From Mycolicibacterium duvalii (GTDB lineage Bacteria > Actinomycetota > Actinomycetes > Mycobacteriales > Mycobacteriaceae), in the NCBI RefSeq assembly GCF_010726645.1, contig NZ_AP022563.1:1488001-1552000 (forward strand): a DNA stretch of 64,000 nt, written 5' to 3'. The position numbers were made by a program, and so were the translations under genes. Below, one piece after another: positions 25,486 through 34,149 of this stretch (positions are counted from its first letter, which is position 1; every line of letters begins with the position of its first letter). The notes beneath the pieces are model-generated. The model was not told where the DNA came from. It saw only the letters and a program-made list of their open reading frames with translations, and made no database searches.

Positions 25486-25926
25486 TCAACCGCGTTCGGT
25501 GACCGTGGTGTTGGGGTGACGTGCGGCCGTGGAGCCCTTCACGAACTTGCCGGTGATGGCGCTGCGGTGATGAGTTCCACTGCTGCGGTTGGAGCCCCGT
25601 TCGGTGACCGTGGTCTTGGGGTTGCGCGCCGCGGTGGACGCCTTGACGTAGCGACCGGTGGCTGCGCTGCGGTGATGTCCCTTGGCCATTGTTTTGTCCT
25701 TTCGTGTTTTCCGGCCCGGTGTTGAGCCGGATACCGGTCTATAAGTGCGCTGGGCGGCTCGACCCCTGAATTCCTGTGAGTCGTCGTGCCCATGGCCGCC
25801 CTCAGCCGCACGCCGGGCCAGTGCGTCGCCTTCGGCGGCGGTCACCGACCTGCGTGCTGCCCGCGCGGTGCGGGTGCCCAACGAGCTGGCGTTGATGAGT
25901 GCGGTGAGGTGCTTGATGGTGGTCAC
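25486..25926 (-). CDS. Tandem-repeat basic protein (HRSAxTGxxVK repeats), coupled to sigma-like gene
   Basis: The frame runs 146 codons from a GTG at 25926, which overlaps the upstream stop by 4 bases (GTGA). The C-terminal 67 residues hold two copies of a ~28-residue unit, HHRSAATGRYVKASTAARNP and HHRSAITGKFVKGSTAARHP, each ending TTVTERG. An internal ATG at 25689 with AAAGGAC upstream could make only this repeat part, so two products are possible. The unit is a short motif seen in small proteins of phages and mobile elements. The function is unknown; the basic composition fits nucleic-acid or protein docking. Confidence 0.6.
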   Translation of the reverse strand: MTTIKHLTALINASSLGTRTARAARRSVTAAEGDALARRAAEGGHGHDDSQEFRGRAAQRTYRPVSGSTPGRKTRKDKTMAKGHHRSAATGRYVKASTAARNPKTTVTERGSNRSSGTHHRSAITGKFVKGSTAARHPNTTVTERG

Positions 25927-26738
25927 GACGTCCTCTTTCGGAGTTGGCGGAGTTGATAGCCGAGGAGGTTTTCCACGCGCTTGGCGTCGGGCAGGCCCAG
26001 CTCGTCGGCGATCTCGCGCTGGGTGAAGCCGTGCTCCTGCATGAACAGGGCTCGGCGTGCCCGGTCGGTGCTCAGCAGCGCCATCGCCTCGGCCACCGTG
26101 TCGTTGGCGACGATGGTCTCCTCGATGCCCTTGATGATGTCGAACCGGTCTTCGGGCAGCTCGGCCATCGGCGTGGTGGCCTCCTGGATTCGCTCTTTCT
26201 CGGCCCGCAGGGCGCTGCGGTAGATGTTGGCGAACTGATAGAGGCACTGGCCGATGAAGAAGGTGCCCAGCGACGCGCCTCCCGAGGATTGCCAGCGGTG
26301 GGTCATCAGCACCTTGTCGCGGAAGTAGATCAGCGCGGCGACCACGGTGTCGGTGGCGATGTCGTCGATGGTCTGATCGTCGGGCCAGCCCTCGATGCGG
26401 CCCAGCCCGTAGCCGGTCAGCGCCTTGGCCTTGCCGTAGATGGTGCCGTGGCGGATCCAGGCGCGCAGCACCCCGAGGCCGTAACGGGACAGCTCGCGGG
26501 AAAACCGCTCCCACAGCCGGCCGGTGAACTGGTGCAACTGCAGGGCCAACAGCAGCTCCTCGTCTGCTTGAAGACGCCGGATTCGTTCCAGTTCGTCAGC
26601 GAGTTCGGCGGTGAGATCAGGGCCGTCGAGCCAGGCACTGACTACGCCATCGTCGATGTGCTGGATGTCGGCCTGGATGTCCTGTTGTAAGCGCGCGGCA
26701 TCAACGGGCGGGCCGGGGCGGCGGGCCGGTCGATCCAT
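25923..26738 (-). CDS. Sigma-factor-like / HTH protein
   Basis: The protein has 271 residues. The C-terminal ~50 residues are a sigma-region-4-like HTH: MQEHGFTQREIADELGLPDAKRVENLL, then QLRQLRKR. The preceding part has SSGGASLGTFFIGQCLYQFANIYR and the acidic ELPEDRFDIIKGIEE, which recall the region-2 core and linker of small sigma factors, though not with a clean match. The ATG at 26738 has GGAG at good spacing. A perfect 8-bp hairpin lies in the leader (26766-26788). It could direct transcription of element genes. Confidence 0.6.
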   Translation of the reverse strand: MDRPARRPGPPVDAARLQQDIQADIQHIDDGVVSAWLDGPDLTAELADELERIRRLQADEELLLALQLHQFTGRLWERFSRELSRYGLGVLRAWIRHGTIYGKAKALTGYGLGRIEGWPDDQTIDDIATDTVVAALIYFRDKVLMTHRWQSSGGASLGTFFIGQCLYQFANIYRSALRAEKERIQEATTPMAELPEDRFDIIKGIEETIVANDTVAEAMALLSTDRARRALFMQEHGFTQREIADELGLPDAKRVENLLGYQLRQLRKRTS

Positions 26739-26765
26739 GGCTACATCTCCAGGAGGCGAGAAAGA

Positions 26766-26788
26766 GACAACCGATCCCTACGGTTGTC
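26766..26788. promoter_or_regulatory. Leader hairpin of the sigma-like gene
   Basis: GACAACCG-ATCCCTA-CGGTTGTC is a perfect 8-bp stem, 28 bases before the start codon on the minus strand, followed by TCTCTTTCTC. It may be an attenuator or operator. Confidence 0.45.
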
Positions 26789-27442
26789 GCTTCCTCTTAA
26801 GTCCGCACGTACCGCGGACCCCTGAAACCCGGAGAAAGTTTTTTTCCAGGCAAGCGGTCGCGGCCGTGCTGGCGCCATTGTCCCAGGTCGAGCCGACAAA
26901 CCTCGGCATAGAACGAGGGGCTACTGGCGGCCCAACCCAAAAGCGTCGTACGCGGCTTCTCGGGTCGCGGTCGCTCGTCGTCGTGCAGCTGCCAAGAAGG
27001 AAGGTGGGCTTTCAGCCGCGGGCAACGCTGTTCAAAGCAAAGAGCCCGGGTCGGTCGCAAGGACCGAATACCGGGCTCCTCCTGGCTTCAACCGGGCACG
27101 CGCTACACGTCACACCGGCCTGTATGAGCTCACCACCGCTGAACGCTGCAGCGGGGCCCTTGCTCAGCCCGTTCCAGCTCCTCGGCTCGGGCATTGCGAC
27201 ACGGCGCGCCACCCCCCGCGTGGGCCCCGGCCCCGGGGCCCACTGCCGACACCGCGTTCGAGCACCTCAGCGAGACGCAGTGCTCACCACAGCGTGGGCT
27301 GGTCGCCAAGCTGCGCCGCGTGCACCGCTGCAGCATTCCAGCCGTGCCGTACCGCATACGCAGCGCCACCGAAGGTCCGCGCCGCACATCGCGACTGTGC
27401 CGGAAACGACGTGCTGTCGAACATCCGTGTCGGCCATGCACT
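26789..27442. other. Mostly non-coding, with one leftward terminator hairpin
   Basis: No supported gene is present. At 27042-27078 a long stem (GAGCCCGG..TCGGTC with GACCGA..CCGGGCTC) is followed on the minus strand by TTTGCTTTG, an intrinsic terminator for whatever is transcribed leftward from the 27.1-28.4 kb side. Confidence 0.5.
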
Positions 27443-27742
27443 TCACGCATACCGGGTTGTCGCACTCATGTAAGCCAGTCCCCCCGCTGCCACCCTGCGA
27501 CCTGCGATCGCCGACGCGGAGCGATACGGACGCACCCAGAACCCCACGCCGTCGCGCGTGAGGTAGAACCGGTCGTAGCCGTCCTTCCCGACCGCACGGG
27601 CCATATGTCGCAGTCCGAAGGCTTTTGGCCCGCAGACGACGTGAATTTGGAAGCGCGCAATCTCGGCGGCATGCAGCTGCCGATCGCACTCAGTAGGCCC
27701 GCGCTCTTCGTAACCTTCGACCCCAGAACCGGGCACCGACAC
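27443..27742 (-). CDS. Uncertain small ORF, possibly a degenerate gene
   Basis: This frame of 99 codons has a credible middle (RFQIHVVCGPKAFGLRHMAR, then DGYDRFYLTRDGVGFWVRPY) with coding-like third-position GC, but it lacks a ribosome site. Its neighbours in the other minus frames contain Cys-rich stretches (HECDNPVCVKC), as if a longer gene had shifted frame. It could be a decayed element protein. Confidence 0.3.
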   Translation of the reverse strand: MSVPGSGVEGYEERGPTECDRQLHAAEIARFQIHVVCGPKAFGLRHMARAVGKDGYDRFYLTRDGVGFWVRPYRSASAIAGRRVAAGGLAYMSATTRYA

Positions 27743-28000
27743 ACGCCGCGGCCGCAGTGGCGGACGCTGCCCACTCGGGCCGGCTACGTCGGACCAAGAG
27801 CTGACCGCCGACAGCGCGGCTCCTTGTCGCGTGTCGGTGCGCTCGACAGCGGGCAGCTGAGCACCGTGCTACCCGTGCACCGCGGCCTGGTCGCGCCACT
27901 ATGCTCCAGACTCTCGGCACAGCGCCGCCCGGCATCTCCGCCGTCACGCCGAGTCTGCCCAGAGATTGTCGGGAGCGACACCGCTGGGGTTCGCTGCTGA

Positions 28001-28414
28001 CTATGCGACCCCATCGCCGCCGACAACTGCATGCGAACCGTTGCTGGGCGTGGACTTCTCGACTTTCGGAGCGTGCCGCAGAATGGTCCGCACCATTCCG
28101 ATCCCGACGTCTGTCCGTGCGGCGATCGTGGTCAGCGTCTCACCACGGCCCTGCATGCGTGCAATCGCCGCGCCGGCCTTCGCCCGGTGGGTAGCGACTC
28201 GCTTCGCAGCTTCGGCGTCGACTTGCTCGCGCAGCTGGGCCATACGCTCCTTCTTCCAAACCTCGACCTCGGCGACGTTGCCGACCTCGTATAGAAAGTT
28301 CGTGGCGTCGTCGATGTTCGCCTTATCCCGCGCAGCGCACGCTTCGTTGGCGCGCCGGGTCGCTTCCACGGCCCGTCGCCGGGCTTCCAACTTGGACGTT
28401 CCTGCTGCTGTCAT
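28001..28414 (-). CDS. Relaxase-associated helical DNA-binding-like protein
   Basis: The protein has 137 residues, strongly helical and charged: TSKLEARRRAVEATRRANEA, then VEVWKKERMAQLREQVDAEA and AAKRVATHRAKAGAAIARM. The end TLTTIAARTDVGIGMVRTILR is a small HTH-like unit. It is divergent from the MobF relaxase across a ~325-base gap, the usual place for an accessory oriT-binding (TraM/relaxosome-like) protein. That role is inferred from position and composition. Confidence 0.65.
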   Translation of the reverse strand: MTAAGTSKLEARRRAVEATRRANEACAARDKANIDDATNFLYEVGNVAEVEVWKKERMAQLREQVDAEAAKRVATHRAKAGAAIARMQGRGETLTTIAARTDVGIGMVRTILRHAPKVEKSTPSNGSHAVVGGDGVA

Positions 28415-28739
28415 GACCGGGACAATAAAACCGGCCGGGCCCGACGTGCCACCACCACAGCCACATTCGCCACCCACCAGTTTTTTCGTTCGCCGCCCCT
28501 ACCGCACCACCGCGCTCCGCTCACCATCCGTGCAGCCCGTCCCCGCACCGCCGCCGCACCGCCCACTCAGCTCACCCCCTCACAGGCCCCTTCCACGACC
28601 CACAGAAAGCCCACACACCTCTTGCATGAAGGTCACGGTTTGGTAACGGCGATTTCGAAGATGGCTGTGGTGGTGGCTTTTTCCGCGGCTGGCTCCGTAC
28701 TTTCGGGCGCATGCAGACCGAGGGGTGCGCTCGGCGGTG
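28415..28739. other. Divergent intergenic region, oriT candidate
   Basis: The 325 bases between the relaxase gene and its divergent partner have very strong C-over-G strand bias on the plus strand in the first half (CCACCACCACAG, CGCACCGCCGCCGCACCGCC) and no gene. Origins of transfer of MobF systems usually lie beside the relaxase gene. The nick site cannot be placed by eye. Confidence 0.45.
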
Positions 28740-31700
28740 ATGTCGATGCACAAGCTGACCGCCGGGGACGGTTACCTGTACCTGGTGCGCCAAGTCGCGG
28801 CCGCCGACAGCACCGAACGGGGCCGCTCCAGCCTCGCTGACTATTACTCGGCTAAGGGCGAATCGCCGGGCCGCTGGATGGGCCGCGGCCTGGCTGCGTT
28901 GGCCGACACCGGAGCCCGTGAGGTCAGCGACGAAGTGCGTCAAAACGTGTGGGCCGTCGAAGGCGGATCCGTGGTCACTGAGGCGCAAATGAAGGCCTTG
29001 TTTGGGTTGGGTTGGCACCCCAACGCCGACAAGATTTATGGCCATCTGTCCCCGCGGTTGGGCGTTCAACCCGCAACCGCGGCTGGCCAGTTAGGCCGCA
29101 AATATCCTGCGCAGGAGGAGCCGTCGTCGGAGTTCACCCGTCGTGTCGGAAAAGCGTTCCGCGCTCACAACATCGAGGCCGGTCTGGCGGGCAACGCCAC
29201 CATCGACGATGACGTGCGGGCAGGCATCCGTACACAGGTGGCCCGGGAGATGTTCGCCGAGCAATTTGGCCGCGACCCGGCCGATGATCGGGAGCTGTCA
29301 GGGTTCGTTGCGCGGGCCACCAGGGCACGCACTACAGCGGTGGCCGGCTATGACTTGACGTTCTCTCCGGTGAAGTCGATTTCGGCGCTGTGGGCGATTG
29401 CCCCGCCGGAGATAGCCGAGCAGATCGAGGCCGCTCACGAGGCCGCGGTGGCCGACGTGTTGGAGTGGCTGCAAGACAAAGCCGCCTTCACCCGTACCGG
29501 CACCAACGGTGTCGCACAGGTCGACACCGAAGGGCTCATCGCGGCGGTGTTCACCCATCGCGATTCGCGTGCCGGGGACCCCGATCTACACACCCATGTA
29601 GCGATCGCCAACAAGGTGTCTTACCTCGATCAAAATGGGGTGCGCCGCTGGCTCGCGCTGGATGGACAACCGCTGCACCGAGTCATCGTGGCGGCTTCGG
29701 AGATGTACAACACCCGCATGGAAGTTCACACCATCGACCGCCTCGGTGTGGACTTCGCCGAGGCGTCCCGTGGACGCGGTAAACGACCCGTGCGCGAGAT
29801 CGTCGGGATGTCAGTGGAATTGATGATGCGGTGGTCGAGTCGCGGTATCGCGATCAAGGCCCGCACCGCCGAGCTGGCCAAGCAGTTCCAGCACGATCAC
29901 GGCCGCGAACCCACCACCATCGAATCCCTCGCATTGGCTCAACAAGCGACGCTGGAGTCGCGTGAAGCCAAGCACGAACCGCGCTCGTTCGCAGAGCAGC
30001 GCGCCACCTGGCGCAACCAAGCTATTGAAGTCCTCGGACACGATGGATTGAACCGCATGCTGGCCACAGTTTTGGCCCCGCGTCGCGCCCAGAAGACGCC
30101 GGAAATCACCGCGGAATGGGTGGCGTCGCGTGCTGTCGCACTCGTCGCCACCGTGGCCGAAACACGCGCGACGTGGCAGGCCCACCACGTGCGCGCCGAG
30201 GCCCTGCGGATGGTCCGCGCCGAAGGCGTCGCACACGTGGCGGGGCTTGTCGAACGGCTCACCGACACCGCACTTTCCGAGGCGTTCTCGGTGCCCCACG
30301 CCCGCGTCGAGGACGGCGAGTTGGGCGAGCCTGTCGCATTGCGTCGTCGCGACGGTTCGAGCGTCTACAGCCGCCACGGCGTGGCGACCTACACCAGCCG
30401 CGACGTGCTCGCTGCCGAGGAGCGCATCCTGGCCGCTGTCGCACGCCGCGACGGTCGTATGGCGACGGCGTCCGAGGTCGATCTCGCGCTGTCAGATTCG
30501 GCCGCCCGCGGCAAGCCACTCAACCTCGGTCAGGCCGCGCTCGTCGAGCAGATGGCCACCAGCGGACGCCGCGTCGCATTGGCGCTGGCGCCCGCCGGGG
30601 CGGGCAAGACCACGGCCATGGCCGCGCTGGCGCATGCGTGGCGCAGCTCGGGCGGACATGTCCTCGGTTTGGCCCCGACCGCGGCCGCGGCGATCGTGCT
30701 CGGGGAGGATCTGGGCGCGACCACCGACACCCTCGACAAGTACGTCCACTGCGCTGATCCGGACAACGCTGCGACATTCGGAACACCGCAGTGGTTCACC
30801 GACATCGGACCGGACACGTTGATCATCGTCGATGAGGCCGGCATGGCGTCCACCGCGGGTCTGGACGCGATGATCGCTGACGCGCAGCGCAAGGGCGCGA
30901 GTGTGCGGCTGGTGGCTGATGACTGCCAATTGGCGTCGATTTCCGCTGGCGGGGTGTTGCGCGACATCGCCACAGAGACCGGTGCGCTGACGCTTTCGGA
31001 AGTCGTGCGGTTTCACTCCCGCGCCGAGGCCGCGGCGTCGCTGGCGCTGCGCGGCGGCGATCCGGCCGGGATCGGCTTCTACATCGACTCCGGGCGCATC
31101 CACGTCGGTACCGAACAAACCGCCGCGGACACCGCGTTTTCGGCGTGGCTGGCCGACCGCAACGCCGGGCGCGACAGCCTGCTCCTAGGACCCACCAACG
31201 CGATCGTCGACGACCTCAACGCCCGCGCCCGCACCGCACGAATTGCTGCCCACGTTGAAGCTGACCCGAACTGGCGGCCGGGTCGGGAAACCGTGCTCGC
31301 CGACCAACTCCGCGCCAGCGTCGGAGACGTCATCCGCACCCGCCACAACGCCCGCTGGCTGCCCCTGTCGGGCACTGATTACGTCCGCAACGGCTACACC
31401 TTCGACATCCTCGATGTCGCCCGCGACGGAGCGCTCCGGGCTCGCCATAGCGGCACCGGGCATGAGATCACCCTGCCGGCCGATTACGTCACCGAACACG
31501 TCACCCTCGGCTATGCCAGCACCATCAACGGCGCCCAGGGCTCCACCGCCGGGTACAGCTGCCACGTGGTGGGTGCTGAGCACCTGACCCGCCAACAGCT
31601 CTACGTCGCCCTCACCCGCGGCCGCGCCGAAAACCACCTGTACCTCTCGACCGCCGAAACCGACCCGCACCGCATCCTGGCCCCCAAGGCCACCCACCCC

Positions 31701-33326
31701 GACACCGCCGTGGACGTCCTGTCCCGGATCGTGGCCCGCGGCGGCGGCCAGGTCTCGGCCACCACCACCGCCCGCCAGGCCGCCGACCCGACCCGCAGAC
31801 TGGCCGCAGCCGCCGACATGTTCACCGACGCTCTCGGCGCTGCGGCCGAGCACCAGCTCGGCGCGGGTGCCCGCGACCGTCTCGACGCCATCGCTGAATC
31901 AGTGCATACCGATCTCAGTACCTGCGCAGCGTGGCCGGTACTGCGTCGTCGCCTGGCCGTCCGGGCGCTCTCCGGTGCCGATCCCGGCGAACTGTTGGCC
32001 GCCGCCCACGCTCGAGGCGGCCTCGACGATGCCGCCGACGCGGCCGCGGTGCTGGACTACCGCATCGACCCCACCGGTTCCGCCGGCCGCGACTGCGGGC
32101 CGCTGCGCTGGCTGCCCGCCATCCCCGACCGTCTGGCCGGCGACCCGCAATGGGGCGACTACCTGCGCCGCCGCGGACAACTCGTCAGCGACCTGGCCGA
32201 CCAGATCCGCGAACAAGCCCGCGCGTGGACCCCCGATACCGCGCCGAGCTGGGCACAGCCCCTGGTCACGGCCAACCCTGCCCTGGCCGCAGAAATCGCC
32301 GTGTTCCGAGCCGCCACCGGGGTCGACGGCGCCGACACCCGCCTCACCGGCCCAGCCCAATACCCGGTGGCCACCCGCGCAATCCAAGACCTGCTGCAAC
32401 GCCACGGCACCGACGCCATCGAGCGCAACAGCGCCGACCCCACCCGCTTCAACGACCTCCTCGACCAGATCGACCCCCGCATCCGCGCCGACGCCTACTG
32501 GCCCACCCTGGCCGCCCACCTCACAAATGCCGCGCGCGGCAACGACATTAGCGATGCGATCACCGCGGCGGCCCAGCGAGGACCGTTGCCCGATGAGATG
32601 CCCGCCGCGGCGTTGTGGTGGCGGCTGGCCGACGCGTTGTCCCGCACTGCGGCCATACCCGATCGGACCGTCGTCGACCACGCCACCGCCCAGGGCGACG
32701 GCCTGCACGCAAGCATTGCCGCTGAGCGTGCGCTCGTCGAGGTTCTGGCCGCCTCCTGGCGCAACGCTGACCCGCTCCCCCTGGCGCGGCCACGCACCGA
32801 CCCCGCCGCGGTCGCGCTGTCGCTGCCCTACGTCGTGGCCACCGTGGCGGCCGAGCGCTACACCCCCGAACTCGCCGAAGCGATCCACACAGCGGCCACC
32901 GACGCCAACCGCCACCACGTCCGCATCACCGCGACACCACAGCCCGACCGGCTCAGCCTCAACCACCTCGCCGAGCAGATCACCATCCACGAACCCACCC
33001 GGCGCGGACCGGTCATCGTCGTCGAGGACGCCGCCGCCGACCCCGACGCCCTCGCAGCGGTGGCCACCGCCCTGGTCCCCGCACACGGCCGCCTCCTACT
33101 CGTTGACAACGGACAGCTCGGCAGCGCCCGACGACTCCTCGACGGACTCACCCTCCCCTGGGCTGAAAACACCCGCCCCGCAGCGGGCATCGACAATCCC
33201 AGACTCGCCGCCGCCGCCGACGAACACCGCGCCATCGCCGCCCGCAGCTGGAGAACCCTCACCACCGGACCCACGCGCGATCGAGGCAGAGACCGCGACC
33301 GCGGACACGGCCTCGACATCGACTAA
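28740..33326 (+). CDS. MobF-family (TrwC/TraI-like) conjugative relaxase-helicase
   Basis: The protein has 1528 residues. The relaxase domain starts MSMHKLTAGDGYLYLVRQVA with tyrosines in GDGYLY and LADYYSAKGESPGRWMG. The metal triad is visible as H273 (THRD) and H284/H286 in LHTHVAIANK. The helicase part has Walker A ALAPAGAGKTTAM (~614-622), Walker B LIIVDEAGM (~693) and late motifs INGAQGSTAG and YVALTRGR. It should nick oriT, stay bound to the 5' end and unwind the strand for transfer. The C-terminal ~450 residues are Ala/Asp-rich. ATG 28740 is preferred; GTG 28737 is adjacent. No coupling protein or channel genes are nearby. Confidence 0.95.
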   Translation: MSMHKLTAGDGYLYLVRQVAAADSTERGRSSLADYYSAKGESPGRWMGRGLAALADTGAREVSDEVRQNVWAVEGGSVVTEAQMKALFGLGWHPNADKIYGHLSPRLGVQPATAAGQLGRKYPAQEEPSSEFTRRVGKAFRAHNIEAGLAGNATIDDDVRAGIRTQVAREMFAEQFGRDPADDRELSGFVARATRARTTAVAGYDLTFSPVKSISALWAIAPPEIAEQIEAAHEAAVADVLEWLQDKAAFTRTGTNGVAQVDTEGLIAAVFTHRDSRAGDPDLHTHVAIANKVSYLDQNGVRRWLALDGQPLHRVIVAASEMYNTRMEVHTIDRLGVDFAEASRGRGKRPVREIVGMSVELMMRWSSRGIAIKARTAELAKQFQHDHGREPTTIESLALAQQATLESREAKHEPRSFAEQRATWRNQAIEVLGHDGLNRMLATVLAPRRAQKTPEITAEWVASRAVALVATVAETRATWQAHHVRAEALRMVRAEGVAHVAGLVERLTDTALSEAFSVPHARVEDGELGEPVALRRRDGSSVYSRHGVATYTSRDVLAAEERILAAVARRDGRMATASEVDLALSDSAARGKPLNLGQAALVEQMATSGRRVALALAPAGAGKTTAMAALAHAWRSSGGHVLGLAPTAAAAIVLGEDLGATTDTLDKYVHCADPDNAATFGTPQWFTDIGPDTLIIVDEAGMASTAGLDAMIADAQRKGASVRLVADDCQLASISAGGVLRDIATETGALTLSEVVRFHSRAEAAASLALRGGDPAGIGFYIDSGRIHVGTEQTAADTAFSAWLADRNAGRDSLLLGPTNAIVDDLNARARTARIAAHVEADPNWRPGRETVLADQLRASVGDVIRTRHNARWLPLSGTDYVRNGYTFDILDVARDGALRARHSGTGHEITLPADYVTEHVTLGYASTINGAQGSTAGYSCHVVGAEHLTRQQLYVALTRGRAENHLYLSTAETDPHRILAPKATHPDTAVDVLSRIVARGGGQVSATTTARQAADPTRRLAAAADMFTDALGAAAEHQLGAGARDRLDAIAESVHTDLSTCAAWPVLRRRLAVRALSGADPGELLAAAHARGGLDDAADAAAVLDYRIDPTGSAGRDCGPLRWLPAIPDRLAGDPQWGDYLRRRGQLVSDLADQIREQARAWTPDTAPSWAQPLVTANPALAAEIAVFRAATGVDGADTRLTGPAQYPVATRAIQDLLQRHGTDAIERNSADPTRFNDLLDQIDPRIRADAYWPTLAAHLTNAARGNDISDAITAAAQRGPLPDEMPAAALWWRLADALSRTAAIPDRTVVDHATAQGDGLHASIAAERALVEVLAASWRNADPLPLARPRTDPAAVALSLPYVVATVAAERYTPELAEAIHTAATDANRHHVRITATPQPDRLSLNHLAEQITIHEPTRRGPVIVVEDAAADPDALAAVATALVPAHGRLLLVDNGQLGSARRLLDGLTLPWAENTRPAAGIDNPRLAAAADEHRAIAARSWRTLTTGPTRDRGRDRDRGHGLDID

Positions 33327-33349
33327 CGGGCACACCCACCGCACCCGGC

Positions 33350-33369
33350 ATATACCGTTGACGGTATAT
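33350..33369. promoter_or_regulatory. Palindromic operator before higBA
   Basis: ATATACCGT-TG-ACGGTATAT is a perfect 9-bp inverted repeat, 24 bases before the toxin start. It is a typical autoregulation site for a toxin-antitoxin pair. Confidence 0.75.
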
Positions 33370-33392
33370 ACCGGAATCGATATAGTGGAGGC

Positions 33393-33722
33393 GTGGGTGA
33401 GTGGCGGATCATGCTCAGCGGCGAAGTGGAGCGCTGGTATGCCGGTCTGTCTGAAAGTGAACTCGCCCAGGCCGATCAGGCCCTCGACCGGCTCACCGCC
33501 GAGGGCATCACCCTGGGCATGCCGCACAACCGCTATCTCTCAGAGAAACTGTGGGAGTTGCGGTTTCGCTGCGGACAGGTCAACCAACGCATAACCTACA
33601 CCGCCGACCCCGACCGCCAGCTGGTCACCTTGACCACCTTCCGCAAACAACGCCAAAACGAACGCAACGAGATCACCCGCGCACGCAAAGCGCTACGCCG
33701 CCACCAGACCAAGAAGGGATAA
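33393..33722 (+). CDS. HigB-like (RelE/ParE superfamily, Gp49) toxin
   Basis: The protein has 109 residues from a GTG at 33393 with GGAGGC before it. MPHNRYLSEKLWELRFRCG, the RITYTADPDRQLVTLTTFRKQ strands and the basic end match phage-derived Gp49/HigB-like proteins, which act as ribosome-dependent or related mRNA interferases. The XRE antitoxin-like gene follows 7 bases after its stop, in the toxin-first order typical of higBA. A palindromic operator lies just upstream. Confidence 0.88.
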   Translation: MGEWRIMLSGEVERWYAGLSESELAQADQALDRLTAEGITLGMPHNRYLSEKLWELRFRCGQVNQRITYTADPDRQLVTLTTFRKQRQNERNEITRARKALRRHQTKKG

Positions 33723-33729
33723 CCCAACC

Positions 33730-34140
33730 ATGGCCGTCAAGACCGCCACCGCGAAGAAGACCGCTGCCCCGAAGAAGGCCGCCAAGAAAGCCCCCGCCGC
33801 TGCGAAGAAGGTCGCCACCAAGAAGGTCGCCACCGCCAGCGGTGGGGTCGATTATCGAACCGCCCGCGCCCAGCGCCAGGCCGCCCTCACCGACGAGCAG
33901 CGCCAGACCTACGAGCAGGCCTACCACGACGCCGGCCGGGCGATGGACCTCGCCGAGCTGGTCTACGCCGCCCGCACCGAGGCCGGCCTCACCCAAACCC
34001 AGCTCGCCGCCGCCATGAGCACCAGCCAATCCGCCGTCGCCGCCTGGGAGAACGGTGCACGCATCCCCGGTATCGACGCCCTGGAACGGCTCGCCGCAGC
34101 CTGCGGGAAACGCCTCCACATCGCCATCACCGCCGCATAA
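33730..34140 (+). CDS. HigA-like XRE antitoxin with a Lys/Ala-rich N-terminal tail
   Basis: The protein has 136 residues. The C-terminal XRE fold reads LVYAARTEAGLTQTQLAAAMSTSQSAVAAWENGAR, followed by LERLAAACGKRLHI. The first ~38 residues are almost only Lys, Ala, Thr and Pro (KKTAAPKKAAKKAPAAAKK), like histone H1 or the tail of mycobacterial HupB. Such a tail is not usual for HigA. It may raise non-specific DNA affinity or help condense DNA. It pairs with the upstream toxin. Confidence 0.85.
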   Translation: MAVKTATAKKTAAPKKAAKKAPAAAKKVATKKVATASGGVDYRTARAQRQAALTDEQRQTYEQAYHDAGRAMDLAELVYAARTEAGLTQTQLAAAMSTSQSAVAAWENGARIPGIDALERLAAACGKRLHIAITAA

Positions 34141-34149
34141 CCCCAACGG

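Noticed and set aside
27194..28000. 268-codon plus frame
   Set aside because: It has a random-looking Arg/Pro/Ser composition, no start signal, and runs antisense to a more coding-like minus frame.
31899..33086. 395-codon minus-strand frame and a 575-codon shifted plus frame (31867-33594) within the relaxase gene
   Set aside because: Both are codon-bias artefacts of the Ala/Asp-rich C-terminal part of the relaxase; the shifted frame is Pro/Thr/Ser-only.
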